Part shown: piece by piece, positions 7,118-7,919 of the stretch
Position numbering within the stretch: the first letter of the stretch is position 1
How the letters are laid out: every line of letters begins with the position of its first letter
Source: Spirochaetia bacterium
GTDB lineage: Bacteria > Spirochaetota > Leptospiria > Leptospirales > Leptonemataceae
Length of the DNA: 7,919 nt
Direction: 5' to 3'
Assembly: GCA_029880625.1 (NCBI GenBank)
Contig: JAOUOA010000107.1
Span: forward strand, 1 to 7,919
Notes under the pieces: generated by a model
The model's database searches: none
What the model was told of the DNA's origin: nothing
The model's input: only the letters and a program-made list of their open reading frames with translations
Position numbers and translations under genes: made by a program

Positions 7118-7465
7118 ATGAAAACACTTATAAAATTTGAAGAAGCAGCACTATTTGGATTCTGCATCTATCTATTCGATCGTATGGATTTCCAATGGTG
7201 GATCTTTCCTTTATTGATTTTGCTTCCAGATTTGTCTATGGCCGGATATTTTATCAATAAAGATATCGGTGCCTGGATTTATAATGCATTTCATTTTCGC
7301 GGAATGGGACTTGCACTTTATCTGGCAGGTCTGTATACTGATATTTCGCCACTTGCACTAACAGGGTTGATTTTATTTTCTCATTCCACACTGGATCGGG
7401 CATTTGGGTACGGGCTTAAGCTTCGCTCGGGATTCAGGCACACTCATCTGGGAGAAATTTGTTAA
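7118..7465 (+). CDS. DUF4260 family small membrane protein
   Basis: The 115-residue product has the marks of DUF4260: an N-terminal FEEAALF (7-13), PDLSMAGY (37-44), YNAFH (55-59), HSTLDRAFGYGLK (89-101) and the terminal GFRHTHLG (105-112). Its length is normal for the family, so it appears intact. Hydrophobic segments at about 10-20, 26-45, 62-74 and 76-90 make it an inner-membrane protein. The conserved His and Asp residues (His59, His89, Asp93, His108, His110) hint at a metal or catalytic site, but no function is established for the family as far as I know. ATG 7118 is chosen because AGGAG (7108-7112) lies 5 bases upstream; the in-frame ATGs at 7079 and 7091 lack such a site. It probably has its own promoter and is not obviously tied to the SPFH genes. 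Confidence 0.85.
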   Translation: MKTLIKFEEAALFGFCIYLFDRMDFQWWIFPLLILLPDLSMAGYFINKDIGAWIYNAFHFRGMGLALYLAGLYTDISPLALTGLILFSHSTLDRAFGYGLKLRSGFRHTHLGEIC

Positions 7466-7539
7466 TAGATGAATATATTTGATACGATGAATCAATATCA
7501 ATCTAGAAAAATATATCAAACAATTTTAGGAGCAATGGA

Positions 7540-7728
7540 ATGCAAAGATTTTATCTGGTCGAACCCTGGAAGTATCTGGCTGCGGGTCTCATCTTTTTAG
7601 TTGGTTCTGTCGGTCTTTTTTTAAATTTAATGAATAGTAAACTTTTTATTATTCTATTATTCTATTATTCTATTATTCTAGGAAAGTACCCCTCATTCAG
7701 CAAAGCCCGAACCGAAAGTGAGCCCTGA
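7540..7728 (+). CDS. Short membrane ORF, probably a gene truncated by the repeat
   Basis: A 62-residue frame starts at ATG 7540 with a very good AGGAG 7 bases upstream (7528-7532), 74 bases after the DUF4260 stop. The first 35 residues (MQRFYLVEPWKYLAAGLIFL and on) look like a real small membrane protein, with a hydrophobic stretch at about 13-31. From about codon 36 on the frame is made of the 8-bp tandem repeat and then repeat sequence, read out of phase with the right repeat's own open frame, and it ends at TGA 7726-7728. I take it as the start of a gene whose 3' part was lost or replaced when the repeat arrived. It could instead be a true short peptide. The intact family is not recognised. 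Confidence 0.45.
   Translation: MQRFYLVEPWKYLAAGLIFLVGSVGLFLNLMNSKLFIILLFYYSIILGKYPSFSKARTESEP
7647..7680 (+). repeat. 8-bp tandem repeat (ATTCTATT, about 4.25 copies)
   Basis: The unit ATTCTATT is repeated head to tail without error at 7651-7674, with partial copies on both sides. It forms the inner edge of the right dispersed repeat. The left copy carries only about two diverged units (192-207 on the other strand). The unit length is not a multiple of three and it sits inside the open frame starting at 7540, so copy-number change would shift that frame. Confidence 0.9.
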
Positions 7729-7831
7729 AAAAATCAGAGAATTTACCTACCTGAAAACTTCTAAAAAGAAATCTAAACCGTTATCTGTTGCTACGGGTGA
7801 TTCCGGTACTGAAAAAAGCCCCTTAAAATTT
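7647..7831 (-). repeat. Right copy of the dispersed inverted repeat
   Basis: This is the inverted partner of 43-209: 32 identical bases at the outer edge (7800-7831), then about 85 percent identity by eye as far as 7701, then a less similar inner part ending in the expanded 8-bp tandem repeat. On the plus strand a frame from 7682 to 7840 is open (it includes SPEKIREFTYLKTSKKK) but begins right after a TAG and has no start signal. The equivalent frame in the left copy is broken by indels and stops. Outside the repeat an eight-T run (7829-7836) follows. Confidence 0.85.
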
Positions 7832-7865
7832 TTTTTATAAGCAGCTGTTAATATTGTAAAAAGAT

Positions 7866-7910
7866 ATTCCCGGCGCCCGATCGGGGGTTCACAAGGGGAA
7901 GGCCCCTTTC
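7866..7910. other. GC-rich palindromic tail, possible edge of another element or gene
   Basis: Base composition changes sharply from the AT-rich surroundings. The stretch holds a perfect 10-base palindrome CCCGATCGGG (7876-7885) and a hairpin AAGGGG/CCCCTT with a 4-base loop (7893-7908). Frames are open to the window end on both strands, for example a minus-strand frame of 23 codons ending at TAA 7848-7850, so it may be the end of a neighbouring gene or of a repeat element. The window stops too soon to decide. Confidence 0.35.
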
Positions 7911-7919
7911 GATATGCTG

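Noticed and set aside
43..7831. Autonomous transposon with the repeats as terminal inverted repeats
   Set aside because: No transposase, integrase or recombinase is encoded between the repeats and no target duplication is visible at the outer edges; a non-autonomous or dispersed repeat remains possible.
7540..7840. Phase-variable gene in which the 8-bp repeat would switch the upstream ORF into the open frame of the right repeat
   Set aside because: One added unit would bring the frames together, but the downstream frame has a TAG at 7679-7681 right at the end of the tandem repeat, so no fusion longer than the present ORF results.
7834..7919. tRNA or other stable RNA in the GC-rich tail, suggested by a GGTTC-like sequence
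   Set aside because: The flanking stems and anticodon arm of a tRNA are absent and the palindromes do not form a cloverleaf.

Overview
The window is an AT-rich, bacterial chromosomal segment (about one third G+C by eye) with standard bacterial gene starts, Shine-Dalgarno sites and at least one near-consensus sigma70-type promoter. No gene pins the taxon. A secreted metallopeptidase with an Ig-like tail and a YdjI-type SPFH protein would fit a Gram-negative-type anaerobe or a spirochaete, but this is a guess.

Layout from left to right: one copy of a dispersed repeat (about 43-209); a secreted zinc metallopeptidase gene on the plus strand; a 304-residue membrane protein gene on the minus strand; a divergent plus-strand gene for a large membrane protein with two zinc ribbons; a convergent minus-strand operon made of a YdjI-like SPFH protein with a C-terminal SHOCT segment followed by a four-helix membrane protein; about 530 bases without a supported gene; a DUF4260 membrane protein gene; a short membrane ORF that runs into the second, inverted copy of the repeat (about 7647-7831); and a short GC-rich palindromic tail.

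The centre (1979-6528) looks like one functional neighbourhood. In Bacillus subtilis the SPFH protein YdjI is held at the membrane by partner membrane proteins, one of which (YdjG) carries an N-terminal zinc ribbon, and the set works with PspA in envelope stress. Here a YdjI-like protein sits beside a much larger double zinc-ribbon membrane protein and two further membrane proteins, without PspA in view. Two of these membrane proteins appear to share a duplicated plan of a transmembrane hairpin followed by a beta-rich, perhaps PH-like, domain. I infer a membrane-scaffold or stress module; this is not proven by the sequence.

The most striking structure outside genes is the inverted repeat pair at the two window ends: 32 identical bases at the outer edge, roughly 85 percent identity over the next 100, and an 8-bp tandem repeat at the inner edge whose copy number differs between the copies.
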